The notes beneath the pieces were generated by a model that was not told where the DNA came from, did not search any database, and worked only from the letters and a program-made list of their open reading frames with translations. 64,000 nt of DNA from Roseomonas gilardii subsp. gilardii (GTDB taxonomy: Bacteria > Pseudomonadota > Alphaproteobacteria > Acetobacterales > Acetobacteraceae): assembly GCF_023078375.1 (NCBI RefSeq), contig NZ_CP095554.1, forward strand, positions 3,960,501-4,024,500, read 5' to 3'. How positions within the stretch are numbered: position 1 is the first letter of the stretch; the number at the start of each line of letters is the position of its first letter. A program made the position numbers and the translations under genes. Shown in pieces: positions 47,404-56,632 of this stretch.

Positions 47404-47991
47404 CTATGCCGCCCCCTTGTCCATCCCCTGGGTCAGCAGCGCCACCTTCGTCATGAACTCCTCAGGCCGGCCCTGCGCCAGGAGGGGCGCCGCATCGGCC
47501 ACCGCGTCCAGCAACGGCTCCACCCAGGTATCGACCTTGGCGAAATCGCCGAGCACATGCCCGTGCACGCGCTCCTTCATCCCCGGATGCCCGATGCCCA
47601 GCCGCACCCGCCAGAAATCCGGGCTGCCGAAGGCCCGCTGCATGTCGCGCAGCCCGTTATGCCCGGCCGCACCCCCGCCCTTCTTCACCCGCACCTTGCC
47701 CGGCGCGAGATCCAGCTCGTCATGGAAGGCCCAGACATCGGCGGGGGGGATCTTGTGGAAGGCCGCCGCCGGCTGCACCGACTGGCCACTCGCATTCATA
47801 TAGGTCTGTGGCTTCAGCAGCGTGATCCGCTGCCCGGCGATGGTGCCATCGGCGACCTCGCCCTTGAAGCGGCTCCGCCACGGCCCGAAGCCGTGGCGGC
47901 GCGCGATGGCGTCCAGCGCCATGAAACCGATGTTGTGGCGCTGCCGCGCATGTTCCCGGCCAGGATTGCCCAGGCCCACCCACAGCAGCAC
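47404..47991 (-). CDS. pth: Peptidyl-tRNA hydrolase
   Basis: A 195-residue enzyme that releases tRNA from drop-off peptidyl-tRNA. Active-site elements: [20 protein letters not shown] (about 6-25) with the catalytic His, the Asn in [12 protein letters not shown], and the Asp in [19 protein letters not shown]. It starts 12 bases after the rplY stop, the common bacterial order, and is likely co-transcribed with it. Confidence 0.96.
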   Translation of the reverse strand: MLLWVGLGNPGREHARQRHNIGFMALDAIARRHGFGPWRSRFKGEVADGTIAGQRITLLKPQTYMNASGQSVQPAAAFHKIPPADVWAFHDELDLAPGKVRVKKGGGAAGHNGLRDMQRAFGSPDFWRVRLGIGHPGMKERVHGHVLGDFAKVDTWVEPLLDAVADAAPLLAQGRPEEFMTKVALLTQGMDKGAA

Positions 47992-48003
47992 CGCAGCGGT
48001 TCC

Positions 48004-48639
48004 TTACTTCTTGCCCTTCTTGGCCGGGGCGGCGGGGGCCGCCGGCGCGGGCGCCGCGATCACCACCTCTTCCTCGACCGTCGGCGGGGCGAGCGTCGCC
48101 ACCACGAAGTCACGGCCCAGCACCGCCTCGGTGCCGAAGCTGTCCTTCACGCTGGACCAGCGGAAGGTGTCGCCGATCGTGCCCTCGGCCACGTCGATCT
48201 CGAAGGCTTCCGGCACGGAGTCCGGATCGGACAGCACCTCGATCTCGCGGCGCACGACGTTCAGCGTGCCGCCTTCCTTGATGCCCGGCGCGCTTTCCTC
48301 GTTCAGGAAGGCCACCGGCACCATGACGCGGATCTTCTGCCCCGGGGCGAGGCGCTGGAAGTCCACATGCAGCGGCTGGTCCGTCACCGGATGGAACTGC
48401 ACGTCGCGCATCAGCGTGCGGACGGTCTGGCCGCCCACCGCCACCTCATAGAGGTGCGACTTCCAGCCGCCCTTCTGCAGCTCCTTCACCACGACGCGCG
48501 GGTCGAGGCTGATCAGCGCCGCCTCCTGCTTCGCGCCGTAGATCACCGCGGGAACCTGTCCCGCCCGCCGGGTCGCGCGTGCCGCCCCCTTACCTGCCTG
48601 CTCGCGCGCCTCGGCTTCGATCCGGATGGTCTGGACCAT
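48004..48639 (-). CDS. rplY: 50S ribosomal protein L25/general stress protein Ctc
   Basis: A 211-residue long-form L25 that binds 5S rRNA. The N-terminal domain has EAREQAGKGAARATRRAG (about 10-27) and VPAVIYGA; the C-terminal TL5 domain includes PVAFLNEESAPGIKEGGTLN and is followed by an Ala/Pro/Lys-rich tail (APAPAAPAAPAKKGKK). AAGGA precedes the ATG at 48639. pth follows. Confidence 0.95.
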   Translation of the reverse strand: MVQTIRIEAEAREQAGKGAARATRRAGQVPAVIYGAKQEAALISLDPRVVVKELQKGGWKSHLYEVAVGGQTVRTLMRDVQFHPVTDQPLHVDFQRLAPGQKIRVMVPVAFLNEESAPGIKEGGTLNVVRREIEVLSDPDSVPEAFEIDVAEGTIGDTFRWSSVKDSFGTEAVLGRDFVVATLAPPTVEEEVVIAAPAPAAPAAPAKKGKK

Positions 48640-48886
48640 GGCCGTAATCCTTAGAAATGTCGTGAAACGGATCGCGCGCCGGCCTCCAGGGGTGCCAGCG
48701 TGCGCGCCCCTCCTAGCCCAGCCGTCCCGCCCGCGCAACGCCGCACTCCGCATGGGTGCCGCCCCCGCGCCGGGAGGCCCCCTCCCGGCAGCGTCGCGCG
48801 TCCTGAGGAAACCTCCCCCGTCCCGGCCCGCTTGCAAGGCAGCGGCGGGCCAGCCGCCCCACCCATCCTCCGAAGGAGAGCGACGC

Positions 48887-49309
48887 ATGAAGAAGCATGG
48901 ATCGGCCGTCTGGCAGGGCGGCCTGAAGGACGGCAAGGGCACCATCTCAACCGAGAGCGGCGCGCTGAAGAACCAGCCCTACGGCTTCAACACCCGCTTC
49001 GGCGACACGCCCGGCACCAACCCGGAGGAGCTGATCGGCGCTGCCCATGCCGGCTGCTTCTCCATGGCTCTCAGCAACATCCTGGGGGAGGCCGGCTTCA
49101 AGGCGGACGAACTCGCCACCAAGGCCGAGGTCACGCTGGACAAGCAGCCGGACGGCTTCGCCATCACCGCCGTCCGCCTGACCCTCAAGGCGAAGATCCC
49201 CGGCATCGACGAGGCGAAGTTCCAGGAACTCGCCGCCAGGGCCAAGGCCGGCTGCCCCGTCTCCAGGCTGATGACGGCCGAGATCAGCCTCGACGCCAGC
49301 CTGGCCTGA
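48887..49309 (+). CDS. OsmC-family peroxiredoxin
   Basis: A 140-residue OsmC protein that reduces organic hydroperoxides. The two reactive Cys are in GAAHAGCFSMALSNILGEAG (about 52-71) and RAKAGCPVSRLM (about 118-129), as in OsmC rather than Ohr. It begins MKKHGSAVWQGGLKDGKGTI. GAAGGAG precedes the ATG. It is divergent from rplY with about 250 bases between, the upstream promoter not recognisable. Confidence 0.93.
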   Translation: MKKHGSAVWQGGLKDGKGTISTESGALKNQPYGFNTRFGDTPGTNPEELIGAAHAGCFSMALSNILGEAGFKADELATKAEVTLDKQPDGFAITAVRLTLKAKIPGIDEAKFQELAARAKAGCPVSRLMTAEISLDASLA

Positions 49310-49422
49310 CCCATCTGGCTTGATCAATCTCGCCGCCCGGGCGGGCGCCAGCGGTTGACGTCCGGCCCGGGTGGCTCTCTTTCTCTGCGCCACAGGAGAC
49401 AGCCAGAGGGAGCCGCCCACCC

Positions 49423-49836
49423 TTGTTCCGCCCCAGCCCGTCCACCCGGACCCGCCAGCGCAATCCCGGCCGGCCCACCGCCGTCGCGGCCGCCCTGGCC
49501 GCCACGGCCCTGCTTCCCCTCGCCGCGCCGCGCCCCGCCGGGGCGGCCCCCGCCTGCCAGGTCGTCCGCTTCGAGCGTGGCCAGAACGGCACGGAGATCG
49601 CCGGCATGGCCCCGCCCCGCGACATGCTCTGCTACACCCTGACCACCGCCCCGAACCGGACGGCCAGCTTCCGCCTCGCCGCCTCCCCGAACGTCGTCCT
49701 GGACGTTCCGGGCATCGCGGAGGACCGGCGCGAGGTCACCTTCCGCACCGAGCGCCGCACCTACCAGATCCGCGTCGGCCAGCTCGCCCGCGGTGCCTAT
49801 GCCGAGCCCTTCCGGCTGTCCATCAGCCTGGACTGA
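49423..49836 (+). CDS. Secreted hypothetical protein
   Basis: A 137-residue protein with a signal peptide (hydrophobic about 20-40: AVAAALAATALLPLAAPRPA, cut near AGA-AP). The mature part has two Cys (APACQVVRFE and RDMLCYTLTT) that could form a disulfide, and a beta-rich pattern reminiscent of a small periplasmic domain. The start is a TTG at 49423, with GAGGGAG 10 bases upstream. I do not recognise the family. It converges on the histidine phosphatase gene. Confidence 0.6.
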   Translation: MFRPSPSTRTRQRNPGRPTAVAAALAATALLPLAAPRPAGAAPACQVVRFERGQNGTEIAGMAPPRDMLCYTLTTAPNRTASFRLAASPNVVLDVPGIAEDRREVTFRTERRTYQIRVGQLARGAYAEPFRLSISLD

Positions 49837-49903
49837 CCCCGCGCGGAACGGGGCCGCTTTGCGGGGAGGGGACCAGAAGATGCCCCCTCCGGAACCCCCG
49901 TCC

Positions 49904-50505
49904 CTACCCCGCCAGATCGGCCGGGGTGAACCGCCAGGCACCGCCCCCGCCCGCCGGCGGCTCCACCCAGAGCGGCAGCGCGTTGGGCGTCCGTACATTC
50001 GCCGGCAACCCGGCCGCCTGGCGGAAGGCCCGCCACAGCGCCCCATGCGCCACCACCAGCACCGGCCCCGGCAGGGCCAGCGCCCGGTCGATCGCCCGCA
50101 CCGTGCGCGTCCGCAGCGCCGCGAAGCTCTCCCCCCTTCCGGGGTGAAGCGCCCCTCGACCCAGTCGTCGAACCACTCCGCCATCGGCTGGCCTTCCTGC
50201 ACGCCGAAGCCGACCTCGCGCAGTTCCTCGTCGGTGGAGAAGTCCAGCCCCAGCGCCTCGGCCACGACCCGCGCCGTGTGCTGCGCCCGCCCCAGCGGCG
50301 AGGCCACGATGGAGACGATCCGCCGCCCCTCGCCCGGCTCCGTCAGGGCCAGCGCCGCGCGCCGCGCCTGCTCCACGCCCACGCTGTTCAGCGGGATGTC
50401 CACATTGCCCTGGCTCAGCCCGCGCGCGTTCCAGTCCGTCTCGCCATGGCGCAGGAACCAGAAGGGCACGCGGCGCCCCGGCACCGCGCCCGAAACCTCC
50501 GTCAT
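49904..50505 (-). CDS. Histidine phosphatase (phosphoglycerate mutase-like; frame interrupted as sequenced)
   Basis: A phosphatase of the branch-1 histidine phosphatase family. The catalytic RHG motif is FWFLRHGETDWNARGLSQGN (about 15-34), with SPLGRAQHTARVVAEALGL after it and the second His in VLVVAHGALWRAF. These parts lie in two frames; adding one base to the C run at 50131-50136 joins them (FTPEGGESFAALRTRTV) and gives 200 residues. The ATG overlaps the upstream glutathione transferase stop by 4 bases. The natural substrate is not evident. Confidence 0.85.
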
Positions 50506-51170
50506 GCCTCCAGCCCTTCCGCTTCCATCACCCGCGCCACCGCCGGCCGTGCCGCCATCCGGGCATAATGCGCGCGGCACTCCTCCGGCAGGTCCAGCCT
50601 GAAGGCCCGCACCGCCCAGCGCTCCTGCATGAACAGGTAGTAGTCCGCCAGCCCCGGCCGCTCGCCACCCAGATAGCCGCCACTCCGCGACAGCGCCTCC
50701 CCGGCCTGCCGCATCGCCTCCGCCACACGCCCGACCGAGGCCGCCCGCAGCTTCGCCGCCTCGGTCTCGCCCTCGATGAACCGCTGCGGCATGAAGGCCG
50801 GAAAGAAGCCCTGCGCCTGCCGGAAGGAGCACCATTGCAGCCAGGACAGCGCCAGCGCCTTCTCCAGCGGATCGGACGGCAGCAGCCCCGCCGCCGGATG
50901 CGTCTCCGCGATGAAGACGCAGATGGCCGGGATCTCTGTCACCACCTTGTCCCCCACCACCAGGGCCGGCACCTCGCCCTTGGGGTTCACCGCCAGATAG
51001 TCCGGCCGCCGTTGTTCCCCGTCCTTCAGGCTCAGGAAACGCGTCTCGAACGCCGCCCCCGCCTCCGCCAGCAGCAGATGCGGGATGGTGGAGGTGGTCC
51101 CCCGCGCACCCCAGAGAACAAGGCGCGGGGGCGCCGCACCCCCCGCCCCGCTGCCCGCCGCCAGCGTCAC
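50502..51170 (-). CDS. Glutathione S-transferase family protein (first of two)
   Basis: A 222-residue two-domain GST. The thioredoxin-like part has VNPKGEVPALVVGDKVVTEI (cis-Pro region) and AICVFIAETHP; the C-terminal helical part has GERPGLADYYLFMQERWAVR with the N-capping Asp. The GTG at 51170 overlaps the stop of the other GST gene (GTGA), and its own stop overlaps the phosphatase start, so three genes are coupled. Compared with its neighbour it is diverged and not a simple recent duplicate. Confidence 0.85.
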   Translation of the reverse strand: MTLAAGSGAGGAAPPRLVLWGARGTTSTIPHLLLAEAGAAFETRFLSLKDGEQRRPDYLAVNPKGEVPALVVGDKVVTEIPAICVFIAETHPAAGLLPSDPLEKALALSWLQWCSFRQAQGFFPAFMPQRFIEGETEAAKLRAASVGRVAEAMRQAGEALSRSGGYLGGERPGLADYYLFMQERWAVRAFRLDLPEECRAHYARMAARPAVARVMEAEGLEA

Positions 51171-51790
51171 GCCGCCAGCCCCTCGGCCTCCAGCGCCCGC
51201 TTCACCGCCGGCCGCGCCAGCATCCGCTCCAGATGCGCGGCGAGCTTCGGCGGAAGCTGGTGGCCCAGCCGCTTCACCCACCAGTACTCGACGAAGAACA
51301 GCGCCGCATCCGCCACGGAATACCCGGAGGGCAGCGCCCAGTCGCCGCCCTTCCAGCCCTTCTCCAGCGTGGCGAAATACTTCTCGGCATTCGCCTTGCC
51401 CGTCTCCAGCACCTTGGGATGGTCCGCCTCGCTGGGTGCGAAGCGCGCCGGGCCGAAGATGCGCGAGAAGGCCTGCGGATGCACCGTGCCGCAGACATAG
51501 TCCACCAGCTCCAGCACCCGCACCTGCGCCTCCAGCTCCGCCGGCCACAGCGCCGTCTCCGGGTTGGACCCGGCCAGCCACAGCGCGATCGCCGGCCACT
51601 CCGTCACCACGGAACCGTCCTCCCGCTGCAGCGTCGGCACCTTGTGCTTCGGGTTCACCGCCAGGAACTCGGGCTTCATCTGCGCCTGTTCCTTCAGCGA
51701 CACCACCACGCCCTCATAGGGCTTGCCGATCTCTTCCAGGATCACGTGGATGCCGAGGCTGCAGGCGCCGGGCGAGTAGTAGAACTTCAT
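51167..51790 (-). CDS. Glutathione S-transferase family protein (second of two)
   Basis: A 207-residue GST of the beta type. The N-terminus KFYYSPGACSLGIHVILEEI (2-21) carries the bacterial Ser/Cys active site; cis-Pro is in NPKHKVPTLQREDGSVVTEW (about 46-65), and the C-terminal domain includes GYSVADAALFFVEYWWVKR. The ATG at 51790 has GGAG 6 bases upstream; an in-frame ATG at 51802 is less likely. First gene of a three-gene coupled set. It probably detoxifies electrophiles. Confidence 0.9.
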   Translation of the reverse strand: MKFYYSPGACSLGIHVILEEIGKPYEGVVVSLKEQAQMKPEFLAVNPKHKVPTLQREDGSVVTEWPAIALWLAGSNPETALWPAELEAQVRVLELVDYVCGTVHPQAFSRIFGPARFAPSEADHPKVLETGKANAEKYFATLEKGWKGGDWALPSGYSVADAALFFVEYWWVKRLGHQLPPKLAAHLERMLARPAVKRALEAEGLAA

Positions 51791-52054
51791 GTCGGGCTCC
51801 ATTTCCCGGGCGGCCCCGCGCCAGCGGCGCGGCATGGCCACCTCCCCCATCGGCCTGGGAGGACCTGCGGAACCACAGGCCCCGCCAGCCACCCCCAAGG
51901 CCCGTGGCGCGGAGCATCGGCGGCGGCGCCAGCCCGCGCAAGGCCCCGCCCGGCACGAAACCACGCCTTCACGCTCCTGCAACACCCAGGCGCGGCACCC
52001 CGCCCCGCCACGTCCGGGGCCGCGCCCGGCCAGCGGGGCAGGCCGGAACGCCGC

Positions 52055-52500
52055 GGTCATCCCGTCCTCCTGGAAGCGCCCGGACATCCGCCGCATGTCA
52101 TGGGTCATCCAGCCAGGCATCCGCCCCGGCAACTCCGTCCAGGCCGCCGCGATCACGCCCCCGGTCAGCGCCTCCGGCCCGGGGATCTCCAGCACCTCGC
52201 GCGGCAGCGGCTCCTCCGCCGCGTCCCGCCGGCGCAACTCGGCGACGACGACGCCCGCGATGTCCTCCGCATCCACCATCGCCACGCCGCGCGAACCCAC
52301 GGGCTTGGGATAGACCCCCTGCTCCGCGATCGGCTGCCGCAGATGCGCGTCGTTCTGCATGGAATCCGCATGAAACAAGCCGGGCGCAGGATCGTGGCCG
52401 CCATGCCGCGCTCGGCCAGCATCCGTTCCATCGCGAACTTGCCCGCGAAACGCGGCACGTCGCTGCTGCTCTCGGCCTCCAGCACCGAGAGACGGCAGGC
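52055..52500 (-). pseudogene. Decayed NmrA-like NAD(P)-binding protein
   Basis: Remnants of an NmrA-type atypical short-chain reductase. One frame holds SVLEAESSSDVPRFAGKFAM, followed by ERMLAERGMAATILRPACFM; the other continues QNDAHLRQPIAEQGVYPKPV, then VAMVDAEDIAGVVVAEL and MTHDMRRMSGRFQEDGMTA. The frames are separated by an 11-base insertion flanked by GCATG repeats (52359-52374). The N-terminal Rossmann half is missing and about 20 residues seem to be lost before LPGRMPGWM. Several independent lesions, none of them homopolymer slips, mark it as truly dead. The rest of the 51791-52688 gap holds nothing I recognise. Confidence 0.75.
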
Positions 52501-52688
52501 GCCTGGCGCCCATCTCCACAGATGCGGGGAAAATCTCCTTCCGCACGCCGGTCGCGGCGGAAGCCTATAAGCCGCAGGTTGCGGAACCGTCATCTCCGGT
52601 CCCGCAACCCCGTCGAACCCCATCCAGGCCAGCCCCCGGCCTGCCGGCCCGCACCCGAAGCGGCGCGGGCCATGGTCCCGGTCCCGGC

Positions 52689-53621
52689 TTAGTTGAACAG
52701 CGTGGAAACCGAGCTTTCCTCGCTGATCCGCCGCATCGCCTCGGCCAGCAGCGGCGCCACGGTGAGCTGCCGGATGTTGCTCGACACCCGCACCGCCTCG
52801 GTGGCCTGGATGCTGTCGGTGATCACCATCTTCTCGATCGGCGCCGCGCCGATGCGCGCCACGGCCCCGCCGGACAGCACGCCATGCGTCACATAGACGC
52901 TGGCCGAATTCGCGCCGTTCTTCAGCAGCGCCTCGGCCGCGTTGCACAGAGTCCCGCCCGAATCCACGATGTCGTCCACCAGGATGCAGTCGCGGCCCTG
53001 CACGTCGCCGATCACGTTCATCACCTCGGACACGCCCGCCTGCGGCCGGCGCTTGTCGATGATGGCCAGGTCGGTGTGCAGCCGCGTCGCGATCGCCCGC
53101 GCGCGCACCACGCCGCCCACATCGGGGGAAACGACCATCAGGTCACGGCCCTTGTAGCGCTCCAGGATGTCCCGGGCGAAGAGCGGCGCGGCGAAGAGGT
53201 TGTCCACGGGGATGTCGAAGAAGCCCTGGATCTGCCCGGCATGCAGGTCCAGCGTCAGCACGCGGTCGGCACCGGCCTCGGTGATCAGGTTCGCCACCAG
53301 CTTGGCCGAGATCGGCGTGCGGGGACCGGACTTCCGGTCCTGCCGGGCATAGCCGAAATAGGGAATGACCGCGGTGATGCGACGCGCCGAGCCGCGACGC
53401 AGCGCGTCGAGCGTGATCAGCAACTCCATCAGGTTGTCGTTCGTGGGAAAGCAGGTGGACTGCACCACGAAGACGTCCTCGCCGCGCACATTCTCATGGA
53501 TCTCGACGAAGATCTCCATGTCGGCGAAACGGCGGACCGAAGCCTGGGTCAGGGGCAGGTTGAGGGATGCAGCAACGGCCTCGGCGAGGGGGCGGTTGCT
53601 GTTGCATGCAATGATTTTCAT
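52689..53621 (-). CDS. prs: Ribose-phosphate pyrophosphokinase
   Basis: A 310-residue enzyme that makes PRPP for purine, pyrimidine, His and Trp synthesis. [18 protein letters not shown] at the start, [20 protein letters not shown] (about 52-71), the flexible-loop region [32 protein letters not shown] (about 126-143) and the PRPP site [19 protein letters not shown] are all present. Length is standard. In many alphaproteobacteria prs is followed by rplY and pth; here about 4 kb of other genes intervene. Confidence 0.96.
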   Translation of the reverse strand: MKIIACNSNRPLAEAVAASLNLPLTQASVRRFADMEIFVEIHENVRGEDVFVVQSTCFPTNDNLMELLITLDALRRGSARRITAVIPYFGYARQDRKSGPRTPISAKLVANLITEAGADRVLTLDLHAGQIQGFFDIPVDNLFAAPLFARDILERYKGRDLMVVSPDVGGVVRARAIATRLHTDLAIIDKRRPQAGVSEVMNVIGDVQGRDCILVDDIVDSGGTLCNAAEALLKNGANSASVYVTHGVLSGGAVARIGAAPIEKMVITDSIQATEAVRVSSNIRQLTVAPLLAEAMRRISEESSVSTLFN

Positions 53622-53908
53622 GGAAGGGCAGCCTTGGAGGGGGAGGCGCGCTGCGGGATAGCAACCTCACCGAAGCGTGTCCATGCATGAGATGCAATGC
53701 AGCAAAATAAGACTCCCCTTGATGCCGCAAAGCCGCAACGGAATCGCCGCCCGCCCGGCCGCTCCCCTCTTCCGCACCCCCGCCGCCAGGGCGGCATGCG
53801 GCTTCAACATGGCACCCATCCGTCCCACCGCCTTTTGCGCCGCAGCGGTTGGCCCAACTCCCCCAGGCCCGCGGCAATCCCGCCACGGGCATGAACGGGA
53901 ACCGGCCG

Positions 53909-54967
53909 ATGCCGAACCTCTTCGACCCGATCCGCCTGGGTGACCTCACCCTGCCCAACCGCGTCATCATGGCGCCCCTCACCCGCGCCCGCTCCCCCGG
54001 CCATGTGCCCGGCCCCCTGGTGGCCGAATACTACCGCCAGCGCGCCTCCGCCGGCCTGATCATCAGCGAGGGCATCCCCGTCTCCCCCATGGCGGTCGGC
54101 TATGCGGATGTCCCCGGCCTCTGGAGCGAGGAGCAGGTCGAGGGCTGGAAGCCCGTCACCCGCGCCGTGCATCAGGCCGGCGGCCGGATCTTCGCCCAGA
54201 TCTGGCATGTCGGCCGCATCTCCGACCCGTCCTTCCTCGGCGGCCAGCCTCCTGTCGCCCCCAGCGCCATCGCCGCGAAGGGCCATGTCAGCCTGCTCCG
54301 CCCGCAGCGCCCCTACGTCACCCCCCGTGCCCTGGAGACGGAGGAGGTCGCGGCCATCGTCGAGCAGTTCCGCCAGGCCGCCGCCAATGCCCAGCGCGCG
54401 GGCTTCGACGGCGTGGAGTTGCACGCCGCCAATGGCTACCTGCTCGACCAGTTCCTGCAGGACAGCACCAACCGCCGCACCGACCGCTACGGCGGCTCCA
54501 TCGGGAACCGCGCCCGCCTGCTGATGGAGGCGACCGACGCCGCCATCTCCGTCTTCGGCCCGGGCCGCGTCGGCGTCCACCTCGCCCCGCGCTGCGACGC
54601 GCATGACATGGGCGACAGCGACCCGGCAGCCCTCTTCACCCATGTGGCCCATTCCCTCGGCGAACGCCGGATCGCCTTCCTCTGCGCCCGCGAGGCCCAG
54701 GGCCCCGACAGCCTCGGCCCGCAGCTCAAGCGCGCCTTCGGCGGCGCCTACATCGCCAACGAAGGTTTCACGAAGGACAGCGCCGAGGCCATCCTCGCCA
54801 GCGGCGACGCCGATGCCGTGGCCTTCGGCAAGCTCTTCATCGCGAACCCGGACCTGCCGGAGCGCCTCGCCCGCAACCTGCCGCTGAACACGCCGGACCC
54901 GGCCACCTTCTACGCCCCCGGCCCGCATGGCTACACCGACTACCCCGCCCTGGCCGAGGCTGCCTGA
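53909..54967 (+). CDS. Old yellow enzyme-family alkene reductase (NemA-like)
   Basis: A 352-residue FMN-dependent ene-reductase. It begins MPNLFDPIRLGDLTLPNRVI, has IFAQIWHVGRIS (about 95-106), the substrate-binding pair in GVELHAANGYLLDQFLQD (about 167-184), NRRTDRYGGSIGNRAR (about 187-202) and a C-terminal AVAFGKLFIANPDLPERL. The ATG at 53909 gives the usual family start; upstream in-frame ATGs (53891, 53849) add residues not expected. It probably detoxifies electrophilic enals or nitro compounds. Confidence 0.9.
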   Translation: MPNLFDPIRLGDLTLPNRVIMAPLTRARSPGHVPGPLVAEYYRQRASAGLIISEGIPVSPMAVGYADVPGLWSEEQVEGWKPVTRAVHQAGGRIFAQIWHVGRISDPSFLGGQPPVAPSAIAAKGHVSLLRPQRPYVTPRALETEEVAAIVEQFRQAAANAQRAGFDGVELHAANGYLLDQFLQDSTNRRTDRYGGSIGNRARLLMEATDAAISVFGPGRVGVHLAPRCDAHDMGDSDPAALFTHVAHSLGERRIAFLCAREAQGPDSLGPQLKRAFGGAYIANEGFTKDSAEAILASGDADAVAFGKLFIANPDLPERLARNLPLNTPDPATFYAPGPHGYTDYPALAEAA

Positions 54968-55351
54968 ACCCAGGCCGCTCGCTTCCCGGGGGAAAAGGCT
55001 CCGCCGTCGACGCCCCGCCTTTCCACCCGCGCCAAGGGATCAAGCCATAGGGCAACGGCCGCCACGGGAGCCCACGAAAGCCCGGGGTCCGGGGACCGGC
55101 TTCGGTCCCCGGCGGAGTGGGGGTCCGGGGGCAAGGCGGCGCCTTGCCCCCGGAGGCCGAACACGCAGCGGAACGCCTCACCTGCAACAGCGCTCCGCAC
55201 GCGGCGAATGCCTGCCCACAGCATTGCGACTCAATCTCAGCGTCATAGGGTTGTAACCTACGCCGGCCTATGCCGCTGTCCGGGATTCGCCCCGGCCACT
55301 CCGCTGCCCTGGCACTTGGCTGACCCGCCGCGCAGGAGGACAAGACACGCC
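54968..55351. other. Intergenic region with a two-hairpin element
   Basis: A 384-base gap without a gene. After the alkene reductase stop, a GGGGAAAAGGC/GCCTTTCC pairing (about 54981-55024) could be a terminator. The two-hairpin element occupies 55071-55153. The last 140 bases are richer in A+T and include TAGG...CCTA around GTTGTAA (55247-55260), which may be part of the promoter for the LpxO-like gene. Confidence 0.5.
55071..55153 (+). repeat. Two-hairpin intergenic element, copy 3 (plus strand)
   Basis: Lead CCCACGAAAGCCCGGGG, hairpin 1 (GGGGACCG-GCTT-CGGTCCCC with CC/GG extension, 55089-55112), linker GGCGGAGTGGGGGTC, and hairpin 2 (CCGGGGGCAAGGC-GGC-GCCTTGCCCCCGG, 55125-55153, 13 perfect pairs). 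Hairpin 1 is identical to that of copy 1, while hairpin 2 differs in sequence and keeps full pairing. Confidence 0.8.
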
Positions 55352-56185
55352 ATGAACCACACCACGACGACGCCCCCCGCCGCGGCCACCTCTCCACAAC
55401 AGACTTTCGGCACCGACGGCATGGCCGCGATGGAGCGGCCGAGCCGTGTCACCCGGATCTTCATGGGCATCGTCGCCTGGGCGGAACGGCTGAACCTCCG
55501 CCACTCCAAGGTCGGCAACCCGCCGGTCTACGACAACGCCACCTTCCCCTGGGCGGCGGAGATCGAGCGCGAATGGCCCGCCATCCGCAAGGAGCTCGAC
55601 CGCGTCCTGCTCCGCCAGGAAGACCTGCCCGGCTTCCACGAGCTGTCCGCCGATGTCCGCACCATCAGCACGGACAAGGCGTGGAAGACCTTCTTCCTCA
55701 CCGGCTACGGCCTCTCCTCGCAGAAGAACATCGACCTCTGCCCCGAGACCTGGCGGATCGTGCAGAAGATCCCCGGCCTCAAGACCGCGATGTTCTCGAT
55801 CTTCGAGCCCGGCAAGCACCTGCCGCCCCATCGCGGCCCCTACAATGGCGTGCTGCGCCTGCATCTCGGCCTGATCGTGCCGGAATCGAAGGACGACCAG
55901 CTCGCCATCCGCGTCGACAAGCAGGTCTGCCACTGGCAGGAAGGCAAGGCCCTCATCTTCGACGACGCCTATGAGCACGAGGCCTGGAACCACACGGACA
56001 AGACCCGCGTCGTCCTGTTCGTGGACTTCGTGAAGCCGCTGCGCTTCCCCGCCCGCCTGGTGAACTGGCTCCTGCTGAACCTCGCCCCTTTCACCCCCTT
56101 CATCCGTGAGGGTCTGGAGAACCAGAACGCCTGGGAGAAGCGTTTCTACGCCGAGGCCGAGAAGCTGCGGAACCAGCAGGGCTAG
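55352..56185 (+). CDS. Aspartyl/asparaginyl beta-hydroxylase family protein (LpxO-like)
   Basis: A 277-residue Fe(II)/2-oxoglutarate oxygenase. After a 50-residue N-terminal part come NPPVYDNATFPWAAEIEREW, KTFFLTGYG, then LPPHRGPYNGVLRLHLGLIV (His metal ligand) and IFDDAYEHEAWNHTDKTRVV (second His). A hydrophobic C-terminal segment (LVNWLLLNLAPFTPF) suggests membrane contact, as in LpxO, which hydroxylates lipid A acyl chains. AGGAGG lies 12 bases before the ATG. A lipid A role is likely but other hydroxylases share the fold. Confidence 0.85.
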   Translation: MNHTTTTPPAAATSPQQTFGTDGMAAMERPSRVTRIFMGIVAWAERLNLRHSKVGNPPVYDNATFPWAAEIEREWPAIRKELDRVLLRQEDLPGFHELSADVRTISTDKAWKTFFLTGYGLSSQKNIDLCPETWRIVQKIPGLKTAMFSIFEPGKHLPPHRGPYNGVLRLHLGLIVPESKDDQLAIRVDKQVCHWQEGKALIFDDAYEHEAWNHTDKTRVVLFVDFVKPLRFPARLVNWLLLNLAPFTPFIREGLENQNAWEKRFYAEAEKLRNQQG

Positions 56186-56277
56186 GCACCACCACGCCCT
56201 TGACCCGGCACGCGGCGCGCCCGCCGCGTGCGCCAAGTCACATCGCCCCCGGGCCGGACGGGCGAGAAGCCTTGCCC

Positions 56278-56493
56278 ATGACGGAACACGGAATCTGGCC
56301 GAACAGCTTCCTGGCGGCCCTGGCCCGCGACACCCGGCGCGGCATCCCCACGCCGCCCGCGCGGCACCCCGCCGGAACGGCGCAGCCTGGATTGCCCCCG
56401 GCCGGGACCGGCAACGGCCATCCTCCGGCGGAATCCGCCTCCTCCAACCCACCGGCCAACCAGATGGCAGCCCAACGCAACCCGCCCGGCTGA
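56278..56493 (+). CDS. Doubtful 71-residue open frame
   Basis: Starts MTEHGIWPNSFLAALARDTR and turns into a Pro/Ala/Gly-rich tail (PPARHPAGTAQPGLPPAG). GAGAAG lies before the ATG. The first 20 residues look protein-like, the remainder does not. No family is recognised. It is listed because the stretch otherwise holds nothing. Confidence 0.25.
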   Translation: MTEHGIWPNSFLAALARDTRRGIPTPPARHPAGTAQPGLPPAGTGNGHPPAESASSNPPANQMAAQRNPPG

Positions 56494-56618
56494 TCCCAGC
56501 CCATCGCAACGCGGCGCTTTCCCATCCACCGCCCAACCACCCACCAATCTTCTGAAGAAGCTCTGATTTCCCACCCTTTCCAGATCAGAAACGAAGCGTT
56601 CCGCCCCACCAACAAAAC

Positions 56619-56632
56619 TCACGAAAACGTGA
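56619..56632. promoter_or_regulatory. Inverted repeat upstream of the alpha-glucosidase gene
   Basis: TCACG and CGTGA flank AAAA in an A+T-rich patch about 100 bases before the start codon; GATAACAACGTTGA follows directly. Sites of this size with a CG-centred neighbour are common for LacI-type sugar repressors, but no such regulator is in the window. Confidence 0.35.
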
